Assembly (NCBI RefSeq): GCF_003946045.1
Contig: NZ_RHNW01000001.1
Span: 124,001 to 188,000 of the forward strand
Source: Levilactobacillus mulengensis
GTDB taxonomy: Bacteria > Bacillota > Bacilli > Lactobacillales > Lactobacillaceae
Direction of reading: 5' to 3'
DNA: 64,000 nt
Part shown: in pieces, positions 42,508 through 52,510 of the stretch
Layout: every line of letters begins with the position of its first letter
Position numbering within the stretch: the first letter of the stretch is position 1
Translations under genes and position numbers: made by a program
Notes under the pieces: model-generated
Seen by the model: only the letters and a program-made list of their open reading frames with translations
The model's database searches: none
Told to the model about the DNA's origin: nothing

Positions 42508-43359
42508 TTATTTAGTTGGATCGGTGTAGTACATTAAGGCGAAGGCACCGGGGCCCCCATGGGTCGCAATGATGGGAACCGTTTCCCGTACCAGCACATC
42601 TTTGTCCGGCAAAATTTCTTTCAAATGGCCCTGAATCTTATCGATGGATTCGAAGGCTTCCACGTGAGAAATCCCGATGGCCACGATGTCCGGTGTCTGC
42701 TTAATTTGTTCGTAGACTTTATCAAAGTAACGGTCGATGGTCTTCATACCGCGACCCTTAGCCCGAATTTTAAGCTCGCCACCCGTTACCTGCAAGACAA
42801 TCTTGATGTTAAGCAGGGAAGTTAACATACCGGCGGCCCGACTCAAGCGGCCACCCTTCAAAATGTTTTCCAGGGTCACAATCCCCACGAATAATTTGGT
42901 GTGGTCCCGAACGGCTGCGGCGCGCTTGATAATGGCGTCTTTGTCGGCACCTTCTGCGGCAAGCTTAGCAGCTTCGACCACTTGGAAGGCCAAGGCTTGA
43001 TCGGTATACTGACTGTCGACCACGGTGACGTCCGTCTTGGACAGTTTGGCCGCTTGCTCGGCCGTGTGGACCGTGCCACTGATGGCGGCTAACATGCTGA
43101 AGCAAATCACACTGCTACCGTCTTCGCCCAGCTTGTCAAAGGTCTCCACAAACTTGCCCAGTGGTGGCTGACTCGTCTTAGGTAATGACTTAGCCGTTTT
43201 CATTTTTTCAATAAACTCTTTGTTGGTGATGGTCTCCCGTTCAACGTAAATCGTGTCATCAATCATGACCGTTAACGGAATAATGGTGATGTCATAGTCT
43301 TGAATCTGCTGCTCGGTAAGGCCGGCAGATGAATCCGTGATAATCTTAATTTTCGCCAT
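42508..43359 (-). CDS. DegV family fatty-acid-binding protein (FakB type)
   Basis: 283 residues. Fold markers: KIITDSSAGL, PLTVMIDD, KSLPKTSQPPLGKFVE and IATHGGPGAFALMY at the C-terminus. DegV/FakB proteins bind a fatty acid and present it to the kinase FakA for phosphorylation, so exogenous fatty acids can enter phospholipids. It is first of the operon with ypmR, ypmS and yozE, supporting a lipid theme. The FakA-like fragment at 12.7 kb is a possible partner. Confidence 0.92.
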   Translation of the reverse strand: MAKIKIITDSSAGLTEQQIQDYDITIIPLTVMIDDTIYVERETITNKEFIEKMKTAKSLPKTSQPPLGKFVETFDKLGEDGSSVICFSMLAAISGTVHTAEQAAKLSKTDVTVVDSQYTDQALAFQVVEAAKLAAEGADKDAIIKRAAAVRDHTKLFVGIVTLENILKGGRLSRAAGMLTSLLNIKIVLQVTGGELKIRAKGRGMKTIDRYFDKVYEQIKQTPDIVAIGISHVEAFESIDKIQGHLKEILPDKDVLVRETVPIIATHGGPGAFALMYYTDPTK

Positions 43360-43528
43360 GGGTATCCCACTCTTTCTGACCAGAAATTTTGGTTTATGCT
43401 ACAATATGCGTAATGAAACATACGGTAATAGTATAGCAGAGTTAGTGACAATTTTCAGTAAGTTGTTCGGAACTATCCGGCTGCTTTAGAGAAAAATAAA
43501 GTCACCGGAATTCTAAGGAGGATTTTGT

Positions 43529-44170
43529 TTGATAAAAGAACGGAGCCACACCTACCAAGTCGTCAATGAGGTCTTAAACGCGGTCACCCACGGAATCGGG
43601 GCCGCCTTGAGCATCGCCGGACTCGTCGTGTTACTGCTACAGGCTCACGCTAAGGGCGGGGCCATGCGCATCACGACCTTTGCCATTTACGGGGCCATCC
43701 TGGTGCTCTTCTACCTCGCGTCCACCCTGTTTCACAGTTTGTACTTTACCCGTGGCCGCCACGTTTTTCAAATATTTGACCATTGTGCCATTTACTTATT
43801 GATTGCCGGAACCTATACACCATTTAGTCTCTTGGTGGTCGGTGGTGCGCTCGGCTGGACCATGTTCGGCATCATCTGGGCCATGGCGGTCTGTGGGGTC
43901 ATCTACAAGGCGCTGTGGTTGGGCAAAATGCAAAAATTATCGACCATCATTTACGTGGTCATGGGCTGGATGTGCTTGTTGGGCATCAAGCCACTGTACG
44001 TGGGCCTGGGCCCCGTCGGCTTTGCACTGTTGTTCTTCGGTGGCGTAGCCTTCACGGTGGGCGCCGTCCTCTACAGCTTCAAGAATGTCCCATTCGGCCA
44101 CGTCATCTGGCACCTATTCGTGATGCTGGGGACGGGACTGATGTACTTTTCCATCCTGTTGTATGCTTAG
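43529..44170 (+). CDS. Hemolysin III / PAQR family membrane protein
   Basis: 213 residues from a TTG start with AAGGAGG 7 nt upstream. Seven membrane helices with conserved PAQR residues: NAVTHGIGA, STLFHSLYF, FDHCAIYLLIAGTYTPF and GHVIWHLFVMLG. Histidines in THG, FH, DH and HVIWH probably bind zinc, consistent with hydrolase activity. Despite the name, hemolysis is unproven for most members. Isolated + strand gene. Confidence 0.92.
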   Translation: MIKERSHTYQVVNEVLNAVTHGIGAALSIAGLVVLLLQAHAKGGAMRITTFAIYGAILVLFYLASTLFHSLYFTRGRHVFQIFDHCAIYLLIAGTYTPFSLLVVGGALGWTMFGIIWAMAVCGVIYKALWLGKMQKLSTIIYVVMGWMCLLGIKPLYVGLGPVGFALLFFGGVAFTVGAVLYSFKNVPFGHVIWHLFVMLGTGLMYFSILLYA

Positions 44171-44196
44171 AATTTTGCGATAATGACTATCAAATA

Positions 44197-44240
44197 AGGC
44201 GAAGATGTTATCCATGGAGGATAGCTGTCTTCGCCTTTTT
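44197..44240 (+). terminator. Terminator of the hemolysin III gene
   Basis: AAGGCGAAGA pairs with TCTTCGCCTT with an internal TATCC/GGATA helix, then TTTTT. Confidence 0.85.
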
Positions 44241-44369
44241 GATGTGTCTTAACTTAACGTGGAAGAGATTATCTTTTACAAATATTACGTAACTATAAAG
44301 TTTAGATCGATGAAGTTGTGACTGTTGAAACGGTGAAATAAACCAGCGAACCAAACATTAGTGACCAGA

Positions 44370-44531
44370 AGCGGGCCAAGGTACTCGGCTGTGTCGATGG
44401 TCTTAGCTGAGGCTTCTCACTCAGCTTAGCCCATGGGACAACCTTTGAGACCGCATCTCAGGCTCAAAGTTGAGGCGGAAGACCGTTCTTTGTCTGGAGC
44501 CGGCCCCATAGCCAAGCACCTTGAGCCCGCT
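44370..44531 (+). repeat. Structured intergenic repeat, copy C
   Basis: Closing stems AGCGGGC/GCCCGCT (44370-44376, 44525-44531) and CAAGGT/ACCTTG (44377-44382, 44518-44523), then GGCTGTG/CATAGCC. First hairpin CTTAGCTGAG/CTCAGCTTAG has a T-T mismatch; second is CTTTGAG/CTCAAAG around ACCGCATCTCAGG; third holds GAAGACCGTTCTTTGTCT. It lies between hemolysin III and dfrA. The order and loop motifs match copy B directly and copies A and D on the opposite strand. Confidence 0.8.
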
Positions 44532-44567
44532 GTCGGGAACGGACTCTTTTACCAATCTACTACTGGC

Positions 44568-45062
44568 TTATGACCGCCGTTGGTACTGTTCGAAGGCGTA
44601 ATCGACCGTGTTCTTCTCGTTACGAACCCCTGGCTGCCGGTCAATTAACTGAAATTTCGTATAATCAATCGCTGGCATCCAGGTGTCGCCATCAAATCCG
44701 GCATCAATCACGGTCCGGTAAAGGTAATCGACGTCATCGACTAAGCCGGCGAAAATCTGCGCCCCGCCGACCACGAAAATTTTCTCCATCGGTCGTTGGG
44801 CAGCGTATTCTCGCACCGCGTCTAGTGAATTGAGCACAACCACGCCGGAAGGAAACTCACTAGCGTCACGATGGCTCACCACCACGTTGGTCCGGTTAGG
44901 CAGTGCTTTCGGAAATGACGCAAACGTCTTGGCGCCGGCAACAATGGTGTTGCCCGTCGTCACGGTCTTGAAGTAGTGCATGTCGGCTGGCAGGTGCCAC
45001 GGTAGGCTTCCGTGAAACCCGATGACGCGTCCCTGGCTCTCAGCCCATAAAAAGATCAGCAT
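44568..45062 (-). CDS. dfrA: Dihydrofolate reductase
   Basis: 164 residues, ATG with AAGGAGG upstream. Motifs: LIFLWAESQGRVIGFHGSLPWHLPADMHYFK (active-site region, shown only in part: LPWHLPAD with D), NTIVAGAKTF and FVVGGAQIFAGL. It regenerates tetrahydrofolate from the dihydrofolate produced by ThyA directly upstream (17 nt gap). Confidence 0.95.
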   Translation of the reverse strand: MLIFLWAESQGRVIGFHGSLPWHLPADMHYFKTVTTGNTIVAGAKTFASFPKALPNRTNVVVSHRDASEFPSGVVVLNSLDAVREYAAQRPMEKIFVVGGAQIFAGLVDDVDYLYRTVIDAGFDGDTWMPAIDYTKFQLIDRQPGVRNEKNTVDYAFEQYQRRS

Positions 45063-45079
45063 CGCAGTCTCCTCCTTGT

Positions 45080-46030
45080 TTAGACGGCCACCGGCGCCTT
45101 GATAGCGGGCGCTGGGTCGTAGCCGGTTACCTTAATATCGCTCATTTCATAATCAAAAATACTGGATTTGTCCGGATTCAACCACAGTTGTGGTGCGGCT
45201 TTCGGCGTCCGGGCCAGCTGCGTTTCAATCTGGTTGATGTGGTTCTTGTAAATGTGCGCGTCACCCAGGGTGTGCACGAAGTCACCGACCTCCAGGCCAA
45301 CCTCCTTGGCAATCAGCGAGGTCAGTAAGGCGTAGCTGGCAATGTTAAACGGCACGCCGAGGAAAATATCCCCGCTCCGTTGGTAGAGCTGACAGCTCAG
45401 CTTGCCATCGTTCACGTAAAATTGGTACAGCGTGTGACAAGGTGGTAAGGCCATGGACGGCACATCGGCGGGATTCCAGGCAGACACGATCATTCGCCGA
45501 GAATCCGGATGGGTCCGCAGCGTATCGATCACGTTGGCCAACTGGTCAATCGTTTCGCCGTTGTGGCCCTGCCAAGCGCGCCACTGACTCCCGTAGACCA
45601 GGCCTAGGTCCCCGTAATGGTCCCCAAAGGCTTGGTCCGTGAGAATCTTGTCACAAAAGGCTTTTTTCTCCGCCTGATACTGTTGGTTAAAGTCTGGGTT
45701 GACTAATGACCGCCGCCCAAAGTCGGTCATGTCCGGGCCGTGGTAATCGGGACTGGCCACATAACGTTGGAAGGCCCATTCGTCCCAAATATGGTTGTGG
45801 TGTTGCAGGAGAAAACGAATATTCGTGTCGCCCCGCAAGAACCACAAAAGTTCGGATTTAATCAATCCAAAGGGGACCTTTTTCGTGGTCAACAAAGGAA
45901 AGCCTTCCTGCAGGTTGAACCGCATCTGGTAACCAAACAGACTGATGGTCCCGGTGCCCGTTCGGTCGGTCTTCTCGTGGCCCTCGTTCAGAACCTTCTT
46001 CGCCAAATCTAAATACCCGTCTTCTAACAC
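45080..46030 (-). CDS. thyA: Thymidylate synthase
   Basis: 316 residues from GTG 46030 (AGGAG upstream), which gives the canonical [17 protein letters not shown] start; ORF extension to 46072 runs into the ABC-F stop. Catalytic cysteine in [13 protein letters not shown]. Other motifs: [31 protein letters not shown] and [12 protein letters not shown]. Converts dUMP to dTMP with methylene-THF. Starts 11 nt after the ABC-F gene. Confidence 0.97.
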   Translation of the reverse strand: MLEDGYLDLAKKVLNEGHEKTDRTGTGTISLFGYQMRFNLQEGFPLLTTKKVPFGLIKSELLWFLRGDTNIRFLLQHHNHIWDEWAFQRYVASPDYHGPDMTDFGRRSLVNPDFNQQYQAEKKAFCDKILTDQAFGDHYGDLGLVYGSQWRAWQGHNGETIDQLANVIDTLRTHPDSRRMIVSAWNPADVPSMALPPCHTLYQFYVNDGKLSCQLYQRSGDIFLGVPFNIASYALLTSLIAKEVGLEVGDFVHTLGDAHIYKNHINQIETQLARTPKAAPQLWLNPDKSSIFDYEMSDIKVTGYDPAPAIKAPVAV

Positions 46031-46041
46031 GTGACCGTCTC

Positions 46042-47937
46042 CTATTCTGCGTATTCGCTGAGGTATTCCCAACGCGTCATTTTTTCATCCAACTGTTTGT
46101 CTAAGTCGTCTAATTGTGACTGAAGATCGGCCAACTTATCATAGTTGTCGCCGTTGGCGTTCATGGCCGTTTGGACCTGAGACTTCTGATCTTCCAGGCC
46201 ATCGATGACGCCTTCGATGCCTTCCCATTCCTTCTGTTCCGCGTAGGTCAGTTTGACCTTTTTGCGGGGTTCAGCCGGTTTTTGTTCGGCTTTTGGCATG
46301 GCCTTGGCCTTCTCGGTTTTAGCCGCTTGTTTGTATTGGGCTTGTTCATCCGCCAAATAACTGCTGAAGCGACCGGAGTACCGTTCGATATCGCCGTTAC
46401 CCGTAAAGATCAATAGGCGGTCGGCGACCTTGTCCAGGAAGTACCGGTCATGGGAAACGGTGATGACGGTACCGGCAAATTGTGAAATATAGTCTTCCAA
46501 AACAGTCAACGTCCCAATATCTAAGTCGTTTGTGGGTTCATCCAGTAAGAGGACGTTAGGTTGTTCCATTAATAGTTTCAACAAGTATAACCGGCGTTTT
46601 TCCCCACCGGATAGCTTGCGAATCAGCGTCCCGTGCATGAACCGTGGGAACAGGAATTGTTCCAGTAATTCGGTGACACTAACGGAATTGCCGGCCTTGT
46701 CCGTGACGTTTTGGCCGACTTCGGACAGGTAGTTGATCATCCGTTTGTCATCCGGAATGGGTTCGATCTGTTGGGTGTAGTAGGCCATTTTCACGGTCTC
46801 CCCAATCGACACGATACCAGAATCCAGTGGCAGGCGTTGGGCAATGACGTTTAAGAGACTGGACTTACCGGCCCCATTTTCCCCACTGATCCCGATACGC
46901 TCGCCACCTTGAATCAGGTCGTCAAAGTCCTTTAAGATGACGTGGTCGCCCAGGGTCAGGTTGGCGTCCTTGAGTTCAATCACCTTTTTCCCGAGTCGTT
47001 GCTGACCCAGGGAGATGGCGACGTTGTTCTGGACTTGCCGGGTGCCGACGTTGCTGGCAATATCGTTAAAGCGGTTGATTCGCGCCTGCTGCTTGGTGGA
47101 ACGGGCCTTAGCCCCCGCCTTCATCCAAGCCAATTCTTTCTTGTACAATTGTTGCTGTTTCTGATCAGCTTCGGCTTCCTGGCTGACCCGCTCGGCCTTT
47201 TCCTGCACGTAGGCTTGGTAGTTGCCGGGGTATTGATACAGCTTCCCAAAATCAAGTTCCCAAATTTGGTTGGCAATTTGGTCCAGGAAGTACCGGTCAT
47301 GGGTCACGACCAGTAAGGCACCCTTGTAGGACGCCAGGTATTGTTGGAGCCAGGCAATGGAGTCAAAGTCCAAGTGGTTGGTCGGTTCGTCCAGCAGTAA
47401 TAAATCGGGCGACTGAATCAAAACTTGGGCTAAGCCGACCCGCTTGATTTGGCCCCCGGACATCGTCTTGATGGCTTGTGACAGGTCCGTGATCTTCAAT
47501 TGCGTCAGGATGGTCTTGACATCGCTCTCGGCCGTCCAGGCATCCTGTTCGTTCATCTGGGCTTCAGCGTCCAGGTACCGTTGTTGGGCCTTGGCATCTT
47601 CCGGATGAGCACCGTAAGCGGCTAATGCCGCCTCGTAGCGCCGAATCGTGACGAAGACCTTTTGATCACCAGAGAAAACGGCATCCATCACCGTTAAATT
47701 CTCGTCCAGCTCGGGTTTTTGCGTGAGGTAGCCGATGGTGTAGTCCTTGGGCGTCTCAATGGCGCCGGTCTGTTCATTGCTAATGCCCGCTAACGTGTTC
47801 AGCAGCGAGGTTTTCCCACTCCCATTGACCCCAATCAGGCCGATGCGGTCGTGTTCGTTAATAATAAAATTTAAATTGTCAAAAAGCGTTTTCTCCCCGT
47901 AAGTCCGGTGAAGATTTTCTGCGCGTAAGGTTTGCAT
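46042..47937 (-). CDS. ABC-F family ATPase (Uup/YfmR-like)
   Basis: 631 residues, no membrane segments. Two ABC domains: Walker [10 protein letters not shown] and GENGAGKSS; signatures MSGGQIKRV and LSGGEKRRL; Walker [13 protein letters not shown] and [13 protein letters not shown] linker (about 240-290) with a charged coiled segment, and a C-terminal coiled coil (about 540-631). These proteins act on the translating ribosome. The C-terminal extension fits the Uup/YfmR group rather than resistance-type ABC-F. In line with cca and thyA. Confidence 0.93.
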   Translation of the reverse strand: MQTLRAENLHRTYGEKTLFDNLNFIINEHDRIGLIGVNGSGKTSLLNTLAGISNEQTGAIETPKDYTIGYLTQKPELDENLTVMDAVFSGDQKVFVTIRRYEAALAAYGAHPEDAKAQQRYLDAEAQMNEQDAWTAESDVKTILTQLKITDLSQAIKTMSGGQIKRVGLAQVLIQSPDLLLLDEPTNHLDFDSIAWLQQYLASYKGALLVVTHDRYFLDQIANQIWELDFGKLYQYPGNYQAYVQEKAERVSQEAEADQKQQQLYKKELAWMKAGAKARSTKQQARINRFNDIASNVGTRQVQNNVAISLGQQRLGKKVIELKDANLTLGDHVILKDFDDLIQGGERIGISGENGAGKSSLLNVIAQRLPLDSGIVSIGETVKMAYYTQQIEPIPDDKRMINYLSEVGQNVTDKAGNSVSVTELLEQFLFPRFMHGTLIRKLSGGEKRRLYLLKLLMEQPNVLLLDEPTNDLDIGTLTVLEDYISQFAGTVITVSHDRYFLDKVADRLLIFTGNGDIERYSGRFSSYLADEQAQYKQAAKTEKAKAMPKAEQKPAEPRKKVKLTYAEQKEWEGIEGVIDGLEDQKSQVQTAMNANGDNYDKLADLQSQLDDLDKQLDEKMTRWEYLSEYAE

Positions 47938-47969
47938 AAATTGTTCACTCTCTTATTCTCAAATTACCG

Positions 47970-49163
47970 TTAGGCGTTGACGTGAGCCACCAGCGCGGCT
48001 GTTTCGTTGGGGAGCACACCCGTGACGACTTGGTATTCCAAATCGCCCAGGATGGCCCCCAATTGCGGTCCGGGTTGAATGCCGGCCTGCATGAGTTCTT
48101 TCCCCGTAATGGCTAATTCTTTCTTGTGCTGAATCGGTAAGGCTGCTAGTTGGCCCTGTAGCGCGGTTCCTCGGTCAGGCGCCCCAAAAATCACGGCCAC
48201 CTCGTTGGCAACTGGCGTGAGGTCTGCCCCACATTGGTACAGTTGCCAGGCGTTCAGGTCACCGGTTGCCAGAATTTGCGCAGCTCTGCTAGCGGTCTGG
48301 ACGGCCGTAATGGTCTGATTGGCTGTCTTCCAATGTTTCAAGAATGGCGTCACAGCGGCACTATCCAGCCCAAATTTAGTTGCCAGCAGCGTCCAGGCAG
48401 CGACCTCGCTGGAGACGCCTTGGGTCAGTTCCGTGGCCAACGCCGTCAGTGCGGGGCCGTGGTCCGCAAAGTCCGGGCAGTGTTGCCACAGACCGGTGGT
48501 CATAAAGTCCTGAAGGCCGCGTTGTGGCGCCTTGCCTTGCAGGAGCTTCAGCAGCTCGACCTGGGTCCGTTCCACGGCGATTTTGGCCAGCAGTTGGGCG
48601 TGGGCCATGATGGCTGCCAGGGTCTCGTCAACGATGCTGAAGTCTAATTGACTGGCAAACCGGACCGCCCGCATCATTCGCAAGGCGTCTTCGTGGAACC
48701 GTTCTTGGGGATCGCCCACCGCCCGAATTTGGTGATTAGCCATATCTGTCAGGCCGTCGAACAGGTCGATGACTTCCCCGTCTTCCTTCATGGCCAAGGC
48801 ATTAATGGTAAAGTCCCGTCGCTTTAAGTCCTCGGCGAGTGACCGCACAAAGGTGACCTGGTCCGGCCGCCGGTAATCGGTATAGGTCGATTCGGACCGG
48901 AAAGTTGTGGTCTCGTAGCCAGTGCCGTGATCCAGAATCATCACGGTGCCGTGTTCAATTCCGGTGTCGACGGTCCGTTTAAACAGGCCTTTGATCTCAT
49001 TGGGATAGGCACTCGTCGCGATATCCACGTCATGGATGGCCTTGCCCAGAATGGTGTCCCGCACACTGCCGCCCACAAAGTAGGCTTCATAGCCGGCCTG
49101 CTCAATGGTCTGTAAGACTGGCCGGGCCAATTCAAATTCGTTTGGTAAGTGTTCTAATTTCAT
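47970..49163 (-). CDS. cca: CCA tRNA nucleotidyltransferase
   Basis: 397 residues. Class II nucleotidyltransferase motifs: YFVGGSVRDTILGKAIHDVDIATSA (spread across the first ~50 residues), with the catalytic DVD pair, then RRDFTINALAM and RFHEDALRMMRAVRF. Adds or repairs the 3' CCA end of tRNAs. First gene of cca-abcF-thyA-dfrA; 32 nt before the ABC-F gene. Confidence 0.96.
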   Translation of the reverse strand: MKLEHLPNEFELARPVLQTIEQAGYEAYFVGGSVRDTILGKAIHDVDIATSAYPNEIKGLFKRTVDTGIEHGTVMILDHGTGYETTTFRSESTYTDYRRPDQVTFVRSLAEDLKRRDFTINALAMKEDGEVIDLFDGLTDMANHQIRAVGDPQERFHEDALRMMRAVRFASQLDFSIVDETLAAIMAHAQLLAKIAVERTQVELLKLLQGKAPQRGLQDFMTTGLWQHCPDFADHGPALTALATELTQGVSSEVAAWTLLATKFGLDSAAVTPFLKHWKTANQTITAVQTASRAAQILATGDLNAWQLYQCGADLTPVANEVAVIFGAPDRGTALQGQLAALPIQHKKELAITGKELMQAGIQPGPQLGAILGDLEYQVVTGVLPNETAALVAHVNA

Positions 49164-49316
49164 TTATGTTCACCCTTTTTTGCCAGTTGATTTCTGTTTT
49201 TACTCACTATGCCAGTCTAACAGATTCGCCCCGGAAATTGAATGCAAAGTGCTGGGCCCGGACCCGAAAATTGTATGACTACAATCAAGGGCTGGCACTG
49301 ATTGGCTCGAAAGAGC

Positions 49317-49346
49317 TTCATGTGCGAATCACGGGTGTGCTATGAT
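49317..49346 (+). promoter_or_regulatory. Promoter of the YitT-family gene
   Basis: TTCATG (49317-49322) and TATGAT (49341-49346) are 18 nt apart, with a TG one base before the -10 (extended -10). Transcription would start near 49353, giving a leader of about 165 nt. Confidence 0.6.
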
Positions 49347-49352
49347 GGGTTT

Positions 49353-49517
49353 AGCAATAAAACCGTTTGGGGCTTGTTAGGTTAATCAACTGGCTAGTTG
49401 AAGTCAGGGAAAGTTTGCACCTAAATTCAGCAATCTCATAGCGCTAACGCAGGCCCAAACGGATTAGAAAACACGTTGCCAGCACCCCGTGGTGAACGTG
49501 CGTTGGGAGTGGATGGT
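49353..49517 (+). promoter_or_regulatory. Structured 5' leader of the YitT-family gene, candidate riboswitch
   Basis: A 10-bp helix, CCGTTTGGGC type, pairs 49363-49373 with 49452-49462 (GGCCCAAACGG). Inside it, GTTAG pairs with CTAAC and CAACT-GGCT-AGTTG forms a hairpin (49387-49400). After the closing helix, CACGTT...CACC pairs with GGTG-AACGTG (49472-49500), just before the ribosome binding site at 49505. The layout of an enclosed domain followed by an expression hairpin suggests a regulatory RNA. It matches no riboswitch consensus I know. Confidence 0.5.
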
Positions 49518-50408
49518 ATGACACAAAAGGACGAATCGATTCGCCTGTTTGACCTGCTCATGATTGGCATCGGTTGCGCCATGTTTGCATTTGGTTTAGT
49601 CTTCTTTAACATTGCGAATCACCTCGCGGATGGGGGCATCTCGGGGATCACGCTGATTTTGCGGGCGCTCTTCCACATTGACCCCGCCTATTCAACGATT
49701 CTGATCAACGTGCCCCTCATCGTGATTGGGTGGCGCTTCTTGGGTCGGCAATCGCTGGTCTATACGATTTACGGGACCCTGATGTTGTCCCTCTTCTTAT
49801 GGATCTGGCAACGGGTGCCCCTGGTGATCGACCTGCACGGCGACCTCTTACTATCTGCCTTGGGTGCTGGTCTGGTCGGCGGCCTCGGCTCTGGTCTGCT
49901 CTACCGTTACGGCGGCACGACCGGTGGGACCGATATTGTCGCGCGAATCTTTGAACGCTTCCGGGGCGTGCCCATGGGGCGGACGCTTCTTTACTTAGAC
50001 GTGGTCGTCCTACTGATTTCACTGGTCTACATCGACATCCAGCACATGGCCTACACGTTGATTTACTCCTACGTGTTCTCGCGGATCGTCAACTTCACAC
50101 TGGAGGGGGCCTACGCGGCGCGCGGGGTCATCATTGTTTCCGCCAAGCACCAAGAAATTACGAACGATATCATGGACCAAATGGAACGCGGCGTCAGCCT
50201 GATCAACGCCGAGGGTGGCTACTCCCACCAGGATCGTAAAATGATTTACGTGGTCGTGGCCCCTGGCGAGCTGTATCAGCTGCGGCAAATCATCTCGCGG
50301 CATGATTCGCGGGCGTTCGTGTCCGTGGTCAACGTGAATGAGGCTTTAGGTGAAGGCTTCTCGTTCGAGGTTCCGAAAAAAGGTCTCCTGGGCAAATTTA
50401 AACGTTAG
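49518..50408 (+). CDS. YitT family membrane protein (DUF161/DUF2179)
   Basis: 296 residues from ATG 49518, GGGAG 8 nt upstream; a TTG at 49476 lies inside the leader. Five or six membrane helices fill residues 1-200: LLMIGIGCAMFAFGLVFFNI, GGISGITLIL and GGLGSGLLYRYGGTTGGTDIVARI. The C-terminal ~90 residues are a soluble DUF2179 domain (RGVSLINAEGGYSHQDRKMIYVVV). Function unknown in this family. Confidence 0.9.
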   Translation: MTQKDESIRLFDLLMIGIGCAMFAFGLVFFNIANHLADGGISGITLILRALFHIDPAYSTILINVPLIVIGWRFLGRQSLVYTIYGTLMLSLFLWIWQRVPLVIDLHGDLLLSALGAGLVGGLGSGLLYRYGGTTGGTDIVARIFERFRGVPMGRTLLYLDVVVLLISLVYIDIQHMAYTLIYSYVFSRIVNFTLEGAYAARGVIIVSAKHQEITNDIMDQMERGVSLINAEGGYSHQDRKMIYVVVAPGELYQLRQIISRHDSRAFVSVVNVNEALGEGFSFEVPKKGLLGKFKR

Positions 50409-50420
50409 TGACTGGGTTTT

Positions 50421-50450
50421 AGCAACCGCGGGTTTTGCGGTTGCTTTTTA
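50421..50450 (+). terminator. Terminator of the YitT-family gene
   Basis: AGCAACCGC pairs with GCGGTTGCT, followed by TTTT. Confidence 0.9.
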
Positions 50451-50534
50451 TTTTGTTTAAATAGGTTAAAGTAATTATTGTGTTCTAACCCAAACAAAAA
50501 GAACGTCCCCGCAGAGACCCTCTTTTTCAAAAAT

Positions 50535-51794
50535 TTAGTCTTCGTAGCCCTCCAGCATCAGTGCCATTTCCGCATCGTCTGGAACGACCTGTAAATAGGC
50601 GTGCAATAGCTTGATGACCTGTTCCGTGGCCCCTTCTTCGCGATAGAAGTAGATGGCGGGCTTCAGGAAGTCGGCTTGATCCATAAAGAATGGTTGGGCC
50701 GCATCGTAGTATTTCCGCGCGGCAGCAAAGTCTTCCTGGTGTTCGGCCGTGATGGCCAGGTTCCAGTACAACTGTGGATCGGCATCTTCGCTCTTCACAT
50801 ACGGTTGAACCAGGTCGGCATTCTCCTGCCACCGCTCCTGCTTCACGTAAAGGTTACTTAGCTGGATGACGGCGCTTAAATCGTCGCTGTCGAGCTGATG
50901 GCCGTGGGTCAGGTACTTCTCCGCCATCTTCTCATCATCGAGCTTAGTGGCCACGTGAGCCGCCTGTAACCAGAGCTTTTCGTTGTACTGGTCGACACCC
51001 AGTCCCTCTTGCAGGGCCGTGAGTGCTTCGGGCAAACGATTCTCCTCCTCCAACGCCTGTCCCAGGTACGGGTACAGGGAGGTGTAGTGCGCATCGCTGT
51101 CCTTCAGCTCGTTAAAGAGCCGAATGGCAGTTGGCCGCTCCTTCAGTTGCAGATAGGTAAAGGCCGTCTCAAACTTCACGTCCGGCGTCATGTTCCCCGG
51201 GTGAATCTGTTTGAGATACCCGATGGCTTGCTCAAAGCGTCCAGCGTTGGCATAGGCGACCCCGAGCCGTTCGACGATGTTGACCCGCGACAGTTCCGTG
51301 GTACCGGCCGTAATCAGGTCTAAATACAGCGGAATGGCCTTTCTAAACTCACGCATGGTGAAGTAGAGCTCCGCCAAGGCAAACGTGATGACGGGCTCGT
51401 CAGGGGCTAATTTCTTGGCCGTCAGTAACTTCTGTTCACTGACTTCGAAGAGCTCCTGGGTCTGATACAGATCGGCCGCCACCATCAGAGATTCGATATA
51501 GGCTGGTGAATCCGGCTTGACCTGGTTCAAGTAATCCAGGGCCTCGTCATTTTTGTCTTCATCAATCGCAATGTCGGCTAAGTTGGTCCGTAGTTCGTCT
51601 TCGTCCGGATACTTTTTTAATAATTTTTCATAAATGCGTCGAGACTGGTTGAGAAACCCCAGGGAATACAGCTCTTCCCCCAGGCTAAAAAGCGTCTCAT
51701 CGTCATCGTGGCGCAGTGACAAGGCATACTGCTTTTTAAAATCTTCAAGTTGGCCCTTTTCCAGTTGGTCCAGCGCCGTTTCTGCGTAACTCAT
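50535..51794 (-). CDS. TPR-repeat protein
   Basis: 419 residues composed almost entirely of tetratricopeptide-type helix pairs, for example SLGFLNQSRRIYEKLLKKYPDEDELRTNLADIAIDEDKN (only part shown) and LAELYFTMREFRKAIPLYLDLI. No membrane segment or catalytic domain. It is probably a cytoplasmic scaffold. It is conserved next to hup and der in lactobacilli, but the role is unknown. Confidence 0.85.
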   Translation of the reverse strand: MSYAETALDQLEKGQLEDFKKQYALSLRHDDDETLFSLGEELYSLGFLNQSRRIYEKLLKKYPDEDELRTNLADIAIDEDKNDEALDYLNQVKPDSPAYIESLMVAADLYQTQELFEVSEQKLLTAKKLAPDEPVITFALAELYFTMREFRKAIPLYLDLITAGTTELSRVNIVERLGVAYANAGRFEQAIGYLKQIHPGNMTPDVKFETAFTYLQLKERPTAIRLFNELKDSDAHYTSLYPYLGQALEEENRLPEALTALQEGLGVDQYNEKLWLQAAHVATKLDDEKMAEKYLTHGHQLDSDDLSAVIQLSNLYVKQERWQENADLVQPYVKSEDADPQLYWNLAITAEHQEDFAAARKYYDAAQPFFMDQADFLKPAIYFYREEGATEQVIKLLHAYLQVVPDDAEMALMLEGYED

Positions 51795-51942
51795 AACCCG
51801 CCTCCATCGTTGTTTGTCGGTTTCTATCTAACTAAATCAGCACTTACCATCTTACCACCGTTACCGGCAAATGTGGTGGCAAATGATTGCCTAGTCCGAC
51901 TATTCAGGTTCTTCGGAAAATTCTAAACTAGTTAAGCACAGC

Positions 51943-51979
51943 AAAAAACCAGCCCGGCATACGCCGCACTGGCTCTTTT
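51943..51979 (-). terminator. Terminator of hup
   Basis: AGCCAGTGCGGC pairs with GCCGGGCTGGTT with TTTT on the - strand. Confidence 0.8.
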
Positions 51980-51996
51980 AGTCGTTAAATAATAAA

Positions 51997-52272
51997 TTAT
52001 TTAACAGCATCCTTTAAAGCTTTACCTGGCTTGAATGCAGGTACTTTGCTTGCAGGAATTTGGATTTCTTGTCCAGTTTGTGGGTTACGGCCCTTACGAG
52101 CTGCACGTTCACGAACTTCAAAGTTACCAAAGCCGATCAATTGAACCTTTTCGCCTTTAGCTAAAGTTGCTTGGACAGAATCGAAGACTGCGTCAACTGC
52201 AGCCGTTGCGTCCTTTTTAGTTAAGCCAGTTGCAGTTGCAACATCGCTAACCAATTGTGCTTTGTTTGCCAT
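51997..52272 (-). CDS. hup: HU family DNA-binding protein
   Basis: 91 residues, ATG with AGGAGGTGA upstream. Signature [21 protein letters not shown], shown here only as [10 protein letters not shown] and RKGRNPQTG, and the tail [11 protein letters not shown]. Coats and bends DNA as a dimer. Single-gene transcript with its own terminator; 238 nt gap to der upstream. Confidence 0.97.
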   Translation of the reverse strand: MANKAQLVSDVATATGLTKKDATAAVDAVFDSVQATLAKGEKVQLIGFGNFEVRERAARKGRNPQTGQEIQIPASKVPAFKPGKALKDAVK

Positions 52273-52510
52273 TTTGAATTCACCTCCTGAATAGAAGATT
52301 AGATGAATGTCATCTAGTGATCATTTTTGAGTGGTCCAAAAATGATGAAACAAATACGGTCAACCGCATCATTTCTTTATCAAAGATAGCACAGGAAGCC
52401 TTATATGACAAGGGATAACGCCATTTTTCCTCAATAAAACTTCAAGAAAGACGATTTTTACTAAGAAATCGTTAAAATCCGGCGAAAAAGCTGGTCTTAT
52501 GCCCGTTGTT

